Assembly (NCBI RefSeq): GCF_030053425.1
Contig: NZ_JASGBI010000001.1
Location: 2,674,001-2,738,000, forward strand
Length of the DNA stretch: 64,000 nt
DNA from: Lysobacter stagni
GTDB taxonomy: Bacteria; Pseudomonadota; Gammaproteobacteria; Xanthomonadales; Xanthomonadaceae
Direction: 5' to 3'
The notes below the pieces were generated by a model. That model had not been told where the DNA came from. It ran no database searches and saw only the letters and a program-made list of their open reading frames with translations. Positions 45,386 through 53,431 of the stretch are shown piece by piece. The position numbers and the translations under genes were made by a program. Every line of letters starts with the position of its first letter. Position 1 is the first letter of the stretch.

Positions 45386-46240
45386 TCAGGTGGCGCTGCG
45401 CGCACGCCGCGTGGTGGTCTGTCGCGCCGGCGTTTTCGGGGGCGCTGCCTTGCGTGCGACGCGCTTTGCGGGGCCGAGCTCAATCCACGTCGGCGCGTGG
45501 TCACTGGGCTTGGGTTCGCCGCGTACCCAGCGGTCCACTCCGGCGGCGCGCAGGCGAGGGGCGAGCTCCGCGTTGAGCAACAGGTGGTCGATACGCAGGC
45601 CGGCATCGCGTTCCCAGTGCTGACGGAAGTAGTCCCAGAACGTGTACACGCGCTCCTCTCCGAAGACATGCCGCAGCGCATCCAGCCAACCCTGGTCGAG
45701 CAGTTGCTGGTAGCGTTCGCGGCTCTCGGGCTGCAGCAGGGCGTCCTTGCGCCAGGACTTCGGGTTGTAGATGTCCTCGTCGGTGGGCACCACGTTGTAG
45801 TCGCCGGCCATCACCACCGGCTGGCCGCTGTCGATCCAATGGCGCGCGCGCACGAGCAGCCGGTCCATCCAGGCCAGTTTGTAGTCGAACTTGGGACCCG
45901 GCTGCGGGTTGCCGTTGGGCAGGTACAGGCAGATCACGATCACCCCGTGCGCCGCGGCTTCGATGTAACGGCTCTGGGTGTCGTCCGGGTCGCCGGGCAG
46001 TCCGCGGCCGATCTCCACCGGGTCGGCGTCGCGGGCCAGGATGGCCACCCCGTTCCACGACTTCTGCCCATGCCAGATCGCCCCGTAGCCGGCCCCGGCG
46101 ATGGCCTCGACCGGGAAGGCCTCCTCCGGCGCCTTCAGCTCCTGGAGGCACACCACTTCCGGCTGTTCGCGGCGCAGCCATTCCAGCAGGGCGCCCAGCC
46201 GGGTATTGATGCCGTTGATGTTGAAGGTGGCGATCTTCAC
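45386..46240 (-). CDS. xthA: Exodeoxyribonuclease III
   Basis: A 284-residue base-excision-repair nuclease that cuts at abasic sites and removes 3' blocking groups. Catalytic motifs of the endonuclease/exonuclease/phosphatase fold are present: IATFNINGINTRL, VVCLQELKAPEE, GDYNVVPTDEDIYNP, RIDHLLLNAEL and the final KPSDHAPTW. The start is a GTG giving VKIATFNIN, the family N-terminus; another GTG 33 bases upstream is in frame but adds unrelated residues. A C-terminal extension of about 27 residues after the catalytic domain is rich in Lys, Arg, Thr, Pro and Ala (KRVARKAAPPKTPARQ), absent from E. coli Xth, and may strengthen DNA binding. Confidence 0.93.
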   Translation of the reverse strand: MKIATFNINGINTRLGALLEWLRREQPEVVCLQELKAPEEAFPVEAIAGAGYGAIWHGQKSWNGVAILARDADPVEIGRGLPGDPDDTQSRYIEAAAHGVIVICLYLPNGNPQPGPKFDYKLAWMDRLLVRARHWIDSGQPVVMAGDYNVVPTDEDIYNPKSWRKDALLQPESRERYQQLLDQGWLDALRHVFGEERVYTFWDYFRQHWERDAGLRIDHLLLNAELAPRLRAAGVDRWVRGEPKPSDHAPTWIELGPAKRVARKAAPPKTPARQTTTRRARSAT

Positions 46241-46376
46241 CGGACACGGTCCACGCGGGCACAGGCCGGTCACGCTATTCGGCGGGACGTGAACGCGGCG
46301 GCGTACGGGCGCGGGGCGGTTTTTTTGGGCGGCAGGCGGGACCTCGGTCCCTGGTCTGGGGCAAAGGCGGGCCTGG

Positions 46377-46405
46377 TTGTCTTAACCCATTGAATCGGCC
46401 ATAAT
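46377..46405 (+). promoter_or_regulatory. Promoter of the rpsF-rpsR operon
   Basis: TTGTCT (four of six), a 17-base spacer, then CATAAT (five of six). The segment is A+T-rich relative to its surroundings. Transcription would start near 46412, leaving a leader of about 120 bases before rpsF. Confidence 0.7.
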
Positions 46406-46411
46406 TTCCGG

Positions 46412-46530
46412 CTCCCGCGGCTCCGGCTGCCGGGAGACCTTGCTCCACCACGCCCAGTCCGGGCGTCGGGGGGCTGATACGGACGTGCGGCGGGCTTCCG
46501 CGCACGGCCATCATCCACAAGGAAACATCC
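46412..46530 (+). promoter_or_regulatory. rpsF leader, candidate S6:S18 autoregulatory RNA
   Basis: A leader of about 120 bases with a hairpin CTCCCG ... CGGGAG (46412-46436) that encloses CGGCTCCGGCTG, and a second possible hairpin CGCCCAGTCCGGGCG. In many bacteria the S6:S18 complex binds an rpsF leader with a bulged CCG and represses its own operon. The CCG-rich hairpin here fits in outline; homology is not shown. AAGGAA is the ribosome-binding site, six bases before the ATG. Confidence 0.4.
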
Positions 46531-46959
46531 ATGCGTCATTACGAAGTCGTGTTCCTGGTCCATCCGGACCAGAGCGAGCAGGTGCCGGCCATGATCGAGC
46601 GCTACAAGGGCTTGATCGAAGGCGGCGAAGGCAAGATCCACCGTCTCGAGGACTGGGGCCGCCGTCAGCTGGCCTACCCGATCGAGAACCTGGTCAAGGC
46701 CCACTACGTCCTGCTCAACATCGAGTGCACCCAGAACGTGCTGAACGAGCTGGTCGACGGTTTCCGTTTCAACGATGCCGTCCTGCGCCACCTGGTGATC
46801 AAGCGTGACGGCCCGGATACCGAGCAGTCGCTGATCATGAAGTACAAGGACGAGAAGGGCGACAAGCCCGAGCGTGGCGAGCGCCGCCGCCGTGACGAGG
46901 ATGGCGAGGGCGTCGGCACGGCCGATGACAACGCCGATGACAGCGCAGAAGCCGCGTGA
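46531..46959 (+). CDS. rpsF: 30S ribosomal protein S6
   Basis: A 142-residue S6 protein of the small ribosomal subunit, which pairs with S18 on the platform. The RRM-like core is [20 protein letters not shown], then [20 protein letters not shown] and [20 protein letters not shown]. The C-terminal tail (about residues 105-142) is highly charged and ends in a run rich in Asp and Ala; in E. coli the S6 tail receives extra glutamates by RimK, and this tail is a possible equivalent though it ends in AEAA. AAGGAA precedes the ATG. No priB gene lies between rpsF and rpsR, unlike in enterobacteria. Confidence 0.97.
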   Translation: MRHYEVVFLVHPDQSEQVPAMIERYKGLIEGGEGKIHRLEDWGRRQLAYPIENLVKAHYVLLNIECTQNVLNELVDGFRFNDAVLRHLVIKRDGPDTEQSLIMKYKDEKGDKPERGERRRRDEDGEGVGTADDNADDSAEAA

Positions 46960-46988
46960 AAAAGAAGCCCTCCAGGAGCAGCGCACCC

Positions 46989-47219
46989 ATGTCCAAGTTC
47001 TTCCGTCGCCGTAAGTTCTGCAAGTTCACTGCCGAAGGTGTGAAGGAGATCGACTACAAGGATCTCAACACCCTGCGTCAGTACCTCACCGAGACCGGCA
47101 AGATCGTGCCGAGCCGCGTGACCGGTACCAAGTCGAAGTACCAGCGCCAGCTGGCAACGGCCGTCAAGCGCGCCCGTTTCCTGGCCCTGATCCCGTACAC
47201 CGACAACCACAACGCGTAA
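46989..47219 (+). CDS. rpsR: 30S ribosomal protein S18
   Basis: A 76-residue S18 protein with [20 protein letters not shown], then [20 protein letters not shown] and [20 protein letters not shown], the classic family sequence. It binds the ribosome platform with S6. The single Cys9 in RKFCKF is the usual zinc-type remnant. The start is the ATG behind AGGAG (twelve bases away); an in-frame GTG overlapping the end of rpsF would add eleven residues and is not used in the family. The gap to rpsF is 29 bases. Confidence 0.97.
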   Translation: MSKFFRRRKFCKFTAEGVKEIDYKDLNTLRQYLTETGKIVPSRVTGTKSKYQRQLATAVKRARFLALIPYTDNHNA

Positions 47220-47337
47220 GGCGTTCCGGAGCCTCGTGCCGCACGGCGCGAGGCTTCGCCGCATATCGCATTCCACTGTCATTCGGACAGCCATCGCTGC
47301 GGGGCGCCTGCCTCGCTAACGAATACGGAGCAACACC

Positions 47338-47790
47338 ATGCAACTGATCCTCCTGCAGAACGTGCAGAACCTCGGCAAGCTGGGCGACAAGGTCACCGTC
47401 AAGCCGGGCTTCGGCCGCAACTACCTGATCCCGTACGGCAAGGCCGCGCCGGCGACCCCGGCCAACCTGGCCGAGTTCGAGGCCCGCCGCGCCGAGTACG
47501 AAGCCAAGGCCAAGGCCTCGCTGGAAGGCGCCGAAGGCCGCAAGGCCGCGCTCGACGGCGTCGAGGTGACCATCAGCGCCAATGCTTCGACCGAAGGCAA
47601 GCTGTACGGCTCGATCAGCCCGCGCGACATCGCCGAGGCGCTGACCAAGCTGGGCCACAAGGTCGAGAAGTCGGAAGTCGTGCTGGGCGAAGGCCCGCTG
47701 CGCCGCACCGGCGAGCACGAAGTCGTCGTGCACCTGCACGCCGACATCGAAGCCACCGTCAAGGTCATCGTGGTCGGCGAAGTCGCCTGA
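47338..47790 (+). CDS. rplI: 50S ribosomal protein L9
   Basis: A 150-residue L9 with the standard two-domain dumbbell. The N-terminal domain is [33 protein letters not shown]; a long charged helix links it to the C-terminal domain with [20 protein letters not shown] and [20 protein letters not shown]. It sits at the base of the L1 stalk and helps keep the reading frame. GGAGC stands before the ATG. The 118-base gap after rpsR has no recognisable feature. A terminator follows. Confidence 0.97.
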   Translation: MQLILLQNVQNLGKLGDKVTVKPGFGRNYLIPYGKAAPATPANLAEFEARRAEYEAKAKASLEGAEGRKAALDGVEVTISANASTEGKLYGSISPRDIAEALTKLGHKVEKSEVVLGEGPLRRTGEHEVVVHLHADIEATVKVIVVGEVA

Positions 47791-47812
47791 TCCGCGAAAC
47801 CGGACTGCTTCA

Positions 47813-47847
47813 ACGAAGGGCGCCGCAAGGCGCCTTTCGTCTTTCTG
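47813..47847 (+). terminator. Terminator of the rpsF-rpsR-rplI operon
   Basis: ACGAAGGGCGCC-GCAA-GGCGCCTTTCGT, a twelve-base stem with one G-T pair, followed by CTTTCT. It starts 23 bases after the L9 stop. Confidence 0.82.
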
Positions 47848-47969
47848 GGCCAGGCCAAATGGCAGGTGTGGTGTGGGGGAGACCCCAGCGTCGATTAGGA
47901 GGTTTCCCATGGAGGCCATCCCCCTGGCATGGGAGTGTGGCACCGCCCTCCCGCAACCCCGACCGCGCC

Positions 47970-48284
47970 ATGGCCCCGCAGCGCTCCTCCCTGTCAGTTC
48001 CCGCCGTCGATACGGTCCTCCGCGTCGCGCAGCCACCTCGCGATCCCCAGGCGGTATACCTGGACCTGCTCACGCAGAGCCTTCGCGATGCCTGCGACAC
48101 GCAGGGCGATCGAGTCTTCCCGCTGATCGCGCAGATGATCGACCACCACATCGCCGGCAGTCTGCAGACGCCGCGCATCGGCCGCTGGCGCAACGAGGCA
48201 CTCGACTGCCTGCTGGCGCTCATCTCTCCACGCATGCCGGGACAGGTGCGCCACCTGCTGGCAGACACGGTGCAGGACGACTGA
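47970..48284 (+). CDS. Small hypothetical protein
   Basis: A 104-residue cytoplasmic protein I do not recognise. The part from residue 25 on looks real and helical: DPQAVYLDLLTQSLRDACDT, VFPLIAQMIDHHIAGSLQTP, then RWRNEALDCLLALISPRMPG. The start is uncertain. The ATG chosen has no ribosome-binding site; an in-frame ATG 111 bases upstream would add a Pro/Arg-rich segment. A good AGGAGG with an ATG (47909) exists upstream but in a different frame, whose product is low-complexity. The gene sits between the L9 terminator and dnaB. The 237 bases after it hold no clear feature except an A+T-richer stretch (CGCGATATCCACAGACTTATCT) that may carry the dnaB promoter. Confidence 0.5.
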   Translation: MAPQRSSLSVPAVDTVLRVAQPPRDPQAVYLDLLTQSLRDACDTQGDRVFPLIAQMIDHHIAGSLQTPRIGRWRNEALDCLLALISPRMPGQVRHLLADTVQDD

Positions 48285-48521
48285 CCGGTCGTCGGCGCGA
48301 CGCCCGGTGTTCCACGGTCGTGCGTTTGATCCACGGCCCTGATGTGCCCGTGCCGCAATGGTCTCAGGCCATGAGACGGATGCATGCCTCCATGCGGGCA
48401 TGAGTATCCACGCGATATCCACAGACTTATCTGCAACGGCCCGGACGCTTCCGCGTCTACGATGCCCGACCCGCGACACACAATTGGCCGCCTTGGCGCA
48501 GGGAAGGGGATAGCAACGTCA

Positions 48522-49937
48522 ATGAGCGTACGACCGGGGTTCCGCGGGGAAAAACGTTTCGAGACGCGCAGCGACCAGCGCATCGACCAGCTGCGCGTTC
48601 CGCCGCAGTCGATCGAGGCCGAGCAGGCCGTGCTCGGTGGCCTGATGCTGGCCCCGGATTCCTACGACCGGGTCGCCGATCAGCTCCACGACAGCGACTT
48701 CTACCGTCGCGACCACCAGCTCATCTATCGCGCGATCCGCGAACTGGCGGAGAAGAACCGCCCGTTCGACGCCGTGACCCTGGGTGAGTGGTTCGAATCG
48801 CAGGGACTGGCCGAGCAGGTCGCAGGTGGCGCCTACCTGATCGAACTGGCCAGCACCACGCCCTCGGCCGCCAACATCACCGCGTACGCGGAGATCGTCC
48901 GCGACAAGGCGATCCTGCGCCAGCTGATCGATGTCGGCACCGGCATCGTCAACGACGGCTTCCAGCCGGACGGGCGCGACAGCAGCGAGATCCTGGAGGA
49001 AGCCGAGCGCCAGGTGCTCGCCATCGCGCAGGCCAACTCCACCGGCAAGACCGACTTCACCCCGGTCACCAAGGCGCTGTCCGAAGCCTTCGACGTGCTG
49101 CAGACGCGCTACACCAACGGCAGCGGCGTCACCGGCCTGTCGACCGGCTACACCGAGCTCGACATGATGACGGCCGGCCTGCAGAAGACCGACCTGATCA
49201 TCCTCGCGGCGCGTCCGGCGATGGGCAAGACCACGCTCGCGCTGAACATGGCCGAGACCGCCGCCTTCCGCAGCAAGCTGCCGGTGGCCGTGTTCTCGAT
49301 GGAAATGTCGGCCAGCCAGTTGGCGATGCGACTGATCTCCTCGGTCGGCCGCGTCAATGCGCAGCGCCTGCGCACCGGCCAGTTGGAGGACGAGGACTGG
49401 AGCCGTGTCACCGGCGCGATCCGCCAGCTGCGTGAAGTGAAGATCTTCATCGACGACGAGCCGGGCCTGTCGCCGGTGAAGCTGGCCGCCAAGGCGCGCC
49501 GCCTCAAGCGCGAACACGGTGGCCTGGGCCTGATCGTCATCGACTACCTGCAGCTGATGTCCGTGCCCGGCAACAGCGAGAACCGCGCGACGGAAATCTC
49601 CGAGATCTCGCGCTCGCTCAAGGGCCTGGCGAAGGAACTGCAGGTGCCGGTCATCGCGCTGTCGCAGCTCAACCGCTCGCTGGAAACGCGTACCGACAAG
49701 CGACCGGTGATGGCCGACCTGCGCGAATCGGGCGCCATCGAGCAGGACGCGGACATGATCATGTTCATCTACCGCGACGACTACTACAACAAGGAGAACT
49801 CGCCGGACAAGGGACTGGCCGAGGTCATCATCGGCAAGCAGCGTTCGGGCCCGACGGGCTCGTGCAAGCTCAAGTTCTTCGGCGAGTACACGCGCTTCGA
49901 CAACCTCTCGCACGATTCGGTCGGCAGTTTCGAGTAA
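48522..49937 (+). CDS. dnaB: Replicative DNA helicase DnaB
   Basis: A 471-residue hexameric helicase that unwinds DNA ahead of the replication fork, 5' to 3', with DnaG and the polymerase. The N-terminal DnaG-interacting domain covers about residues 22-130 (PPQSIEAEQAVLGGLMLAPD). The RecA-like C-terminal domain has Walker A RPAMGKTT at 232-239 (Lys236), VFSMEMSASQL, GLIVIDYLQLM and QLNRSLETRTDKRPVMADLR followed by ESGAIEQDAD. The start MSVRPGFRG lies behind GGAAGGGG. Length and motifs are standard and no intein is present. It is followed by the KTSC gene after 57 bases. Confidence 0.96.
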   Translation: MSVRPGFRGEKRFETRSDQRIDQLRVPPQSIEAEQAVLGGLMLAPDSYDRVADQLHDSDFYRRDHQLIYRAIRELAEKNRPFDAVTLGEWFESQGLAEQVAGGAYLIELASTTPSAANITAYAEIVRDKAILRQLIDVGTGIVNDGFQPDGRDSSEILEEAERQVLAIAQANSTGKTDFTPVTKALSEAFDVLQTRYTNGSGVTGLSTGYTELDMMTAGLQKTDLIILAARPAMGKTTLALNMAETAAFRSKLPVAVFSMEMSASQLAMRLISSVGRVNAQRLRTGQLEDEDWSRVTGAIRQLREVKIFIDDEPGLSPVKLAAKARRLKREHGGLGLIVIDYLQLMSVPGNSENRATEISEISRSLKGLAKELQVPVIALSQLNRSLETRTDKRPVMADLRESGAIEQDADMIMFIYRDDYYNKENSPDKGLAEVIIGKQRSGPTGSCKLKFFGEYTRFDNLSHDSVGSFE

Positions 49938-49994
49938 CCACGCCGCTACAGGCCCTTGTCGCCGGCTGCACGCACGCCGGTGCATGCTGACGGC

Positions 49995-50228
49995 ATGGAC
50001 CGCGAACCCGTGCAATCCCAGGCGCTGGTCAGCGTGGGTTACGACCCAGACCGCCGCATGCTCGAGGTCGAATTCGAGGGCGGCGCGGTCTATCGCTACT
50101 ACGACATTCCGCCCGAGCTGCATGCCGGGCTGATGGCCGCGCCGTCGCGCGGCGAGTTCTTCGCCACGCACATCCGCAACGAAGGTTTCGACTACGTACG
50201 CATGGACGAGGACGTAGCACCGGATTGA
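49995..50228 (+). CDS. KTSC-domain protein
   Basis: A 77-residue protein made of a single KTSC domain (PF13619): SQALVSVGYDPDRRMLEVEF, EGGAVYRYYDIPPELHAGLM and SRGEFFATHIRNEGFDYVRM. The family is named after a KTSC-terminated motif seen in some members; here that part reads FATHIRN. It is found fused to or beside nucleic-acid enzymes, and function is unknown. The ATG (MDREPVQ) lies six bases behind a CATGCT hexamer that could be a -10 box, so the mRNA may be leaderless. An upstream in-frame start would add a Pro-rich stretch. Confidence 0.8.
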   Translation: MDREPVQSQALVSVGYDPDRRMLEVEFEGGAVYRYYDIPPELHAGLMAAPSRGEFFATHIRNEGFDYVRMDEDVAPD

Positions 50229-50288
50229 CGCGTCCCTAACGTCGCCCGGTGCAGCGTGACCGTATCGCCCATCCCTGCGGAGCGAGTC

Positions 50289-50618
50289 ATGCGCAATCGT
50301 GTTCTTCCCATGCTGATGCTGGGCCTGACGGCTTCGTGCTTAAGCGTCGCTGCGTTCGCGCAGAAATCGTCGACCCGGCAGCCGCACTGCTACGACGTCG
50401 AGGTCCAGAAGCCCAAGGAGGTCAAGGACCAGCACAAGATCGCCGGCACTGCGCTGGGCGCGGTGGCGGGCGGCCTGCTCGGCAACCAGGTCGGCGGCGG
50501 CAGCGGCAAGAAGATCGCCACCGCCGCGGGAGCGGTCGGCGGTGCCGTGGCCGGTCGCAAGATCCAGGAAAACCAGCAGAACAAGACCGAGACGGTGGTC
50601 GAGCGCCGCTGCGACTGA
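50289..50618 (+). CDS. Exported glycine-zipper (17-kDa-antigen-like) protein
   Basis: A 109-residue protein with a signal peptide (MRNRVLPMLMLGLTASCLSV, cleaved about AFA). A short hydrophilic region with YDVEVQKPKEVKDQHKIAGT leads to a glycine-zipper 2TM domain (PF05433): GTALGAVAGGLLGNQVGGGS, then IATAAGAVGGAVAGRKIQ. It has no clear lipobox; Cys17 lies in the signal. Such proteins sit in the outer membrane or periplasm and help envelope stability. GGAG stands before the ATG. It is followed by the alr promoter region. Confidence 0.88.
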   Translation: MRNRVLPMLMLGLTASCLSVAAFAQKSSTRQPHCYDVEVQKPKEVKDQHKIAGTALGAVAGGLLGNQVGGGSGKKIATAAGAVGGAVAGRKIQENQQNKTETVVERRCD

Positions 50619-50677
50619 CGATGCGTTCGCCATCGGGCGATGCCGCGCGCAAGGCGCAGCGGGCCTCCATGCGCGCT

Positions 50678-50683
50678 TAGAAT
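50678..50683 (+). promoter_or_regulatory. Candidate -10 box of alr
   Basis: TAGAAT, five of six matches to the -10 consensus, about 30 bases before the GTG start of alr. No clear -35 box. Confidence 0.4.
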
Positions 50684-50713
50684 GGACGTCCACGCGATCA
50701 CCCGCCGCGAAAC

Positions 50714-51868
50714 GTGCCCGCCATCTCTTCCGGAAATCCGCCTGCCGTCAGCGAGCGGCCCACCCGCATCGTCGTCGACCTCGACCATCTGGCGTTCAAC
50801 CTGCGCAGCATCCGCGCGCATGTGGGCGTGCCGGTCATGGGCATCGTCAAGGCCAACGCGTACGGGCACGGCCTGGTGCCCGTCGCCCTGCACCTGCAGG
50901 CGCAGGGCGTCGAGCAACTGGGCGTGGCGTTCGTGGAGGAGGGCATCGCCCTGCGCCAGGCCGGCGTGACCGCACCAGTGCTGGTGATGGGCGGCATCTT
51001 CGGGCCGCAGGTCGCGCAGTTCATCGCGCACGATCTGGAGATCACCGTGTCCTCGCTCGACAAGCTGCGGCAGGTCGAGGCCGCCGCGGAGGCGATGGGA
51101 CGCAAGGCGGTGATCCATCTGAAGATCGATACCGGCATGGAACGCGTCGGCGTGCACAGCTATTCGGCGCGCCCCTTCATCGAGGCGGCGGTGGCTTCGA
51201 AATGGTGCGTGCTCAAGGGCATCTATTCGCATCTGGCGTGCTCGGACGATCCGTCCTCGCCGATGACAGGGCAGCAGACGGAGCGCTTCCTCGAAGCCTG
51301 CGCGCACATCGAACGCATGGGCGCGCCGATGCCCATCCGCCACCTCGCCAACTCCGGTGGCGTGCTGCATTTCCCGGAGACGTGGCTGGACATGGTGCGC
51401 CCCGGCATCGTGCTGTACGGCGTCCAGCCCGATCCCGCATCGCATCGCACCGTGGCCGTGAAACCGGTGATGTCGCTGGCTTCGCAGGTGGTGTATTTCA
51501 AGGTGGTGAAGGCCGGCAATACGGTCAGTTATGGCGCGACCTGGAAGGCCGACCACGACACGCGCGTGGTGACGGTGCCCATCGGCTACGGCGACGGCTA
51601 TCCGCGCGCGTTGTCCTCGCGCGGCGACGTGCTGATCCGCGGCGCACGCCATCCCATCGTGGGGCGGGTGTGCATGGACCAGTTCATGGTCGACATCGGT
51701 CAGGGCAGCGCCTGGAACGAAGACGAGGTGGTGCTCATCGGCGCCCAGGGCGATCAGGCCATCACCGTCGAGGATCTTGCGCAGCTGGCGGGGGTGATTC
51801 CGTACGAGATCCTCGTCGGCCTCAACGACCGCATTCCGCGCGAGTACCGGGGCGGCGTTTCCGCCTGA
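50714..51868 (+). CDS. alr: Alanine racemase
   Basis: A 384-residue PLP enzyme that makes D-alanine for peptidoglycan. The PLP lysine is Lys46 in VMGIVKANAYGHG, and the second catalytic residue is Tyr273 in VSYGATW, followed by TVPIGYGDGYPRALSSRGDV. GRVCMDQFMVDIG is the C-terminal family signature. The start is a GTG with little ribosome-binding sequence; nearby ATGs are out of frame or inside the barrel. The first 15 residues are extra compared with many racemases. No dadA lies beside it, so it looks like the biosynthetic rather than the catabolic racemase, though with a single gene visible this is inference. Confidence 0.94.
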   Translation: MPAISSGNPPAVSERPTRIVVDLDHLAFNLRSIRAHVGVPVMGIVKANAYGHGLVPVALHLQAQGVEQLGVAFVEEGIALRQAGVTAPVLVMGGIFGPQVAQFIAHDLEITVSSLDKLRQVEAAAEAMGRKAVIHLKIDTGMERVGVHSYSARPFIEAAVASKWCVLKGIYSHLACSDDPSSPMTGQQTERFLEACAHIERMGAPMPIRHLANSGGVLHFPETWLDMVRPGIVLYGVQPDPASHRTVAVKPVMSLASQVVYFKVVKAGNTVSYGATWKADHDTRVVTVPIGYGDGYPRALSSRGDVLIRGARHPIVGRVCMDQFMVDIGQGSAWNEDEVVLIGAQGDQAITVEDLAQLAGVIPYEILVGLNDRIPREYRGGVSA

Positions 51869-51920
51869 GCGCACGTCCGCGTGCAGTGACGGCATACTGA
51901 GGCCATCGACCCCCAGGGGC

Positions 51921-53369
51921 ATGGCGATGTCCGGAACCGACGCAAACGCGGCTGCGCTGGCGCTGGTGTGGTTCCGCAACGACCTGCGGCTGGACGACAA
52001 CCCTGCGCTGCAGGCCGCCCTCGACGCCGGCTACGTGCCGGTCCCGGTCTACATCCACGCGCCGGACGAGGCAGGCGACTGGCGCCCCGGTGCGGCATCG
52101 GACGCATGGCGGCATCGCTCGCTGGCCGCGCTGGATGCCCGGCTGCGGCAGCGCGGTTCGCACCTGCGCCATTTCTTCGGCCCCAGCCTGGCGACGCTGC
52201 AATCGCTGATCGCGATGTCCGGCGCCGAGGCGGTGTTCTGGAACCGCCGTTACGAACCCGCCTTCGAACGGCGCGATGCCCACATCAAGCAGACCCTGCG
52301 CGCGCAGGGCGTGCGGGCGGAAAGCTTCAACTCCGCCTTGCTGTTCGAGCCATGGACGGTCCGCACGCGTCAGGGCGGACCGTTCAAGGTGTTCACGCCG
52401 TTCTGGAAGGCCGTGCTGGCGCAATGGCAGCACGCGCCGTGCGGCGACGCGCCCGCGCGCCTGCCGTATCGGGATGACGGCCCCGCGGGCGTGCCGCTGG
52501 TGGCCCTCAAGCTGGCGCCGCGCCGCGACTGGGACCGCGGCTTCTGGAACGAATGGACGCCGGGCGAGGAGGGCGCGCGTGCCGCGCTGGATACCTTCGT
52601 CGACGGCGCCCTGCGCGGCTATGCCACGCAGCGCGACCGTCCCGACCGTGCCGGAACCTCGCGCCTGTCGCCACACCTGCATTTCGGCGAACTCTCCCCA
52701 TGGCGCATTGCGTCGGCGCTGGAGCGCGAGCGCAACGCCCGTAACGCGGCCGACATCGACGCGTTCCTGCGCGAACTGGGGTGGCGCGAATTCGCCCACC
52801 ACCTGCTGCATCACTTTCCCGACACGCCCTCGCAGAACTTCGATCCAAGGTTCAACGATTTCGATTGGGCGCCGGCCACGGAGGCGCGGCTGGCGGAATG
52901 GCGCGACGGACGTACCGGCGTGCCCATCGTCGATGCGGGGTTGCGCGAGCTGTGGGCCACCGGCTGGATGCACAACCGCGTGCGCATGATCGTCGCCAGC
53001 TTCCTGACCAAGCACCTGCGCCAGCACTGGCGGCACGGTGCGCGCTGGTTCTGGGACACGCTGGTCGATGCGGACCTGGCCAACAACACACTGGGCTGGC
53101 AATGGGTGGCGGGCACCGGCGCGGACGCGGCGCCGTATTTCCGAGTGTTCAACCCGCTGCTGCAGGCCCAGAAGTTCGACCCCGACGGGCGCTACATCGC
53201 CCGTTGGCTGCCGGAGCTGGCGTCGTTGCCGCTGCCGTTGCGCTTTGCGCCCTGGCAGGACCCGCAGGCCCTGCAACGCGCAGCGCCCGAGTATCCGCCG
53301 CAGCCGAACGTGGAACTGGCGGCGGGGCGCGATCGGGCCCTGGCTGCCTACCGCAAGCTGCGGGATTGA
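51921..53369 (+). CDS. phrB: Deoxyribodipyrimidine photolyase
   Basis: A 482-residue flavoprotein that repairs UV-induced pyrimidine dimers with blue light. The N-terminal antenna domain begins with LALVWFRNDLRLDDNPALQA. The FAD-binding part contains TSRLSPHLHFGELSPWRI, LRELGWREFAHHLLHHFPDT, TGWMHNRVRMIVASFLTKHL, and the DTLVDADLANNTLGWQWVAG signature. Tryptophans suited to electron transfer are present. Length and motifs fit class I CPD photolyase rather than a 6-4 enzyme. The ATG has AGGGG upstream, and a CATACT hexamer 23 bases before the start may be its -10 box. A second ATG two codons on is also possible. Confidence 0.94.
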   Translation: MAMSGTDANAAALALVWFRNDLRLDDNPALQAALDAGYVPVPVYIHAPDEAGDWRPGAASDAWRHRSLAALDARLRQRGSHLRHFFGPSLATLQSLIAMSGAEAVFWNRRYEPAFERRDAHIKQTLRAQGVRAESFNSALLFEPWTVRTRQGGPFKVFTPFWKAVLAQWQHAPCGDAPARLPYRDDGPAGVPLVALKLAPRRDWDRGFWNEWTPGEEGARAALDTFVDGALRGYATQRDRPDRAGTSRLSPHLHFGELSPWRIASALERERNARNAADIDAFLRELGWREFAHHLLHHFPDTPSQNFDPRFNDFDWAPATEARLAEWRDGRTGVPIVDAGLRELWATGWMHNRVRMIVASFLTKHLRQHWRHGARWFWDTLVDADLANNTLGWQWVAGTGADAAPYFRVFNPLLQAQKFDPDGRYIARWLPELASLPLPLRFAPWQDPQALQRAAPEYPPQPNVELAAGRDRALAAYRKLRD

Positions 53370-53431
53370 ACGTGCGTTGACGCTGCTCTCGGCGGCGTGA
53401 TTCACTCGCCCGAGGCTGCCTCGGAGGGCGC

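Noticed and set aside
46956..46988. Earlier GTG start for rpsR overlapping the rpsF stop
   Set aside because: It adds eleven residues absent from S18 proteins; the ATG gives the conserved N-terminus.
47873..48403. Alternative plus-strand frame over the small gene before dnaB
   Set aside because: Product is Arg/Pro/Ala-rich without any protein-like pattern, despite a good ribosome-binding site; kept only as an observation.
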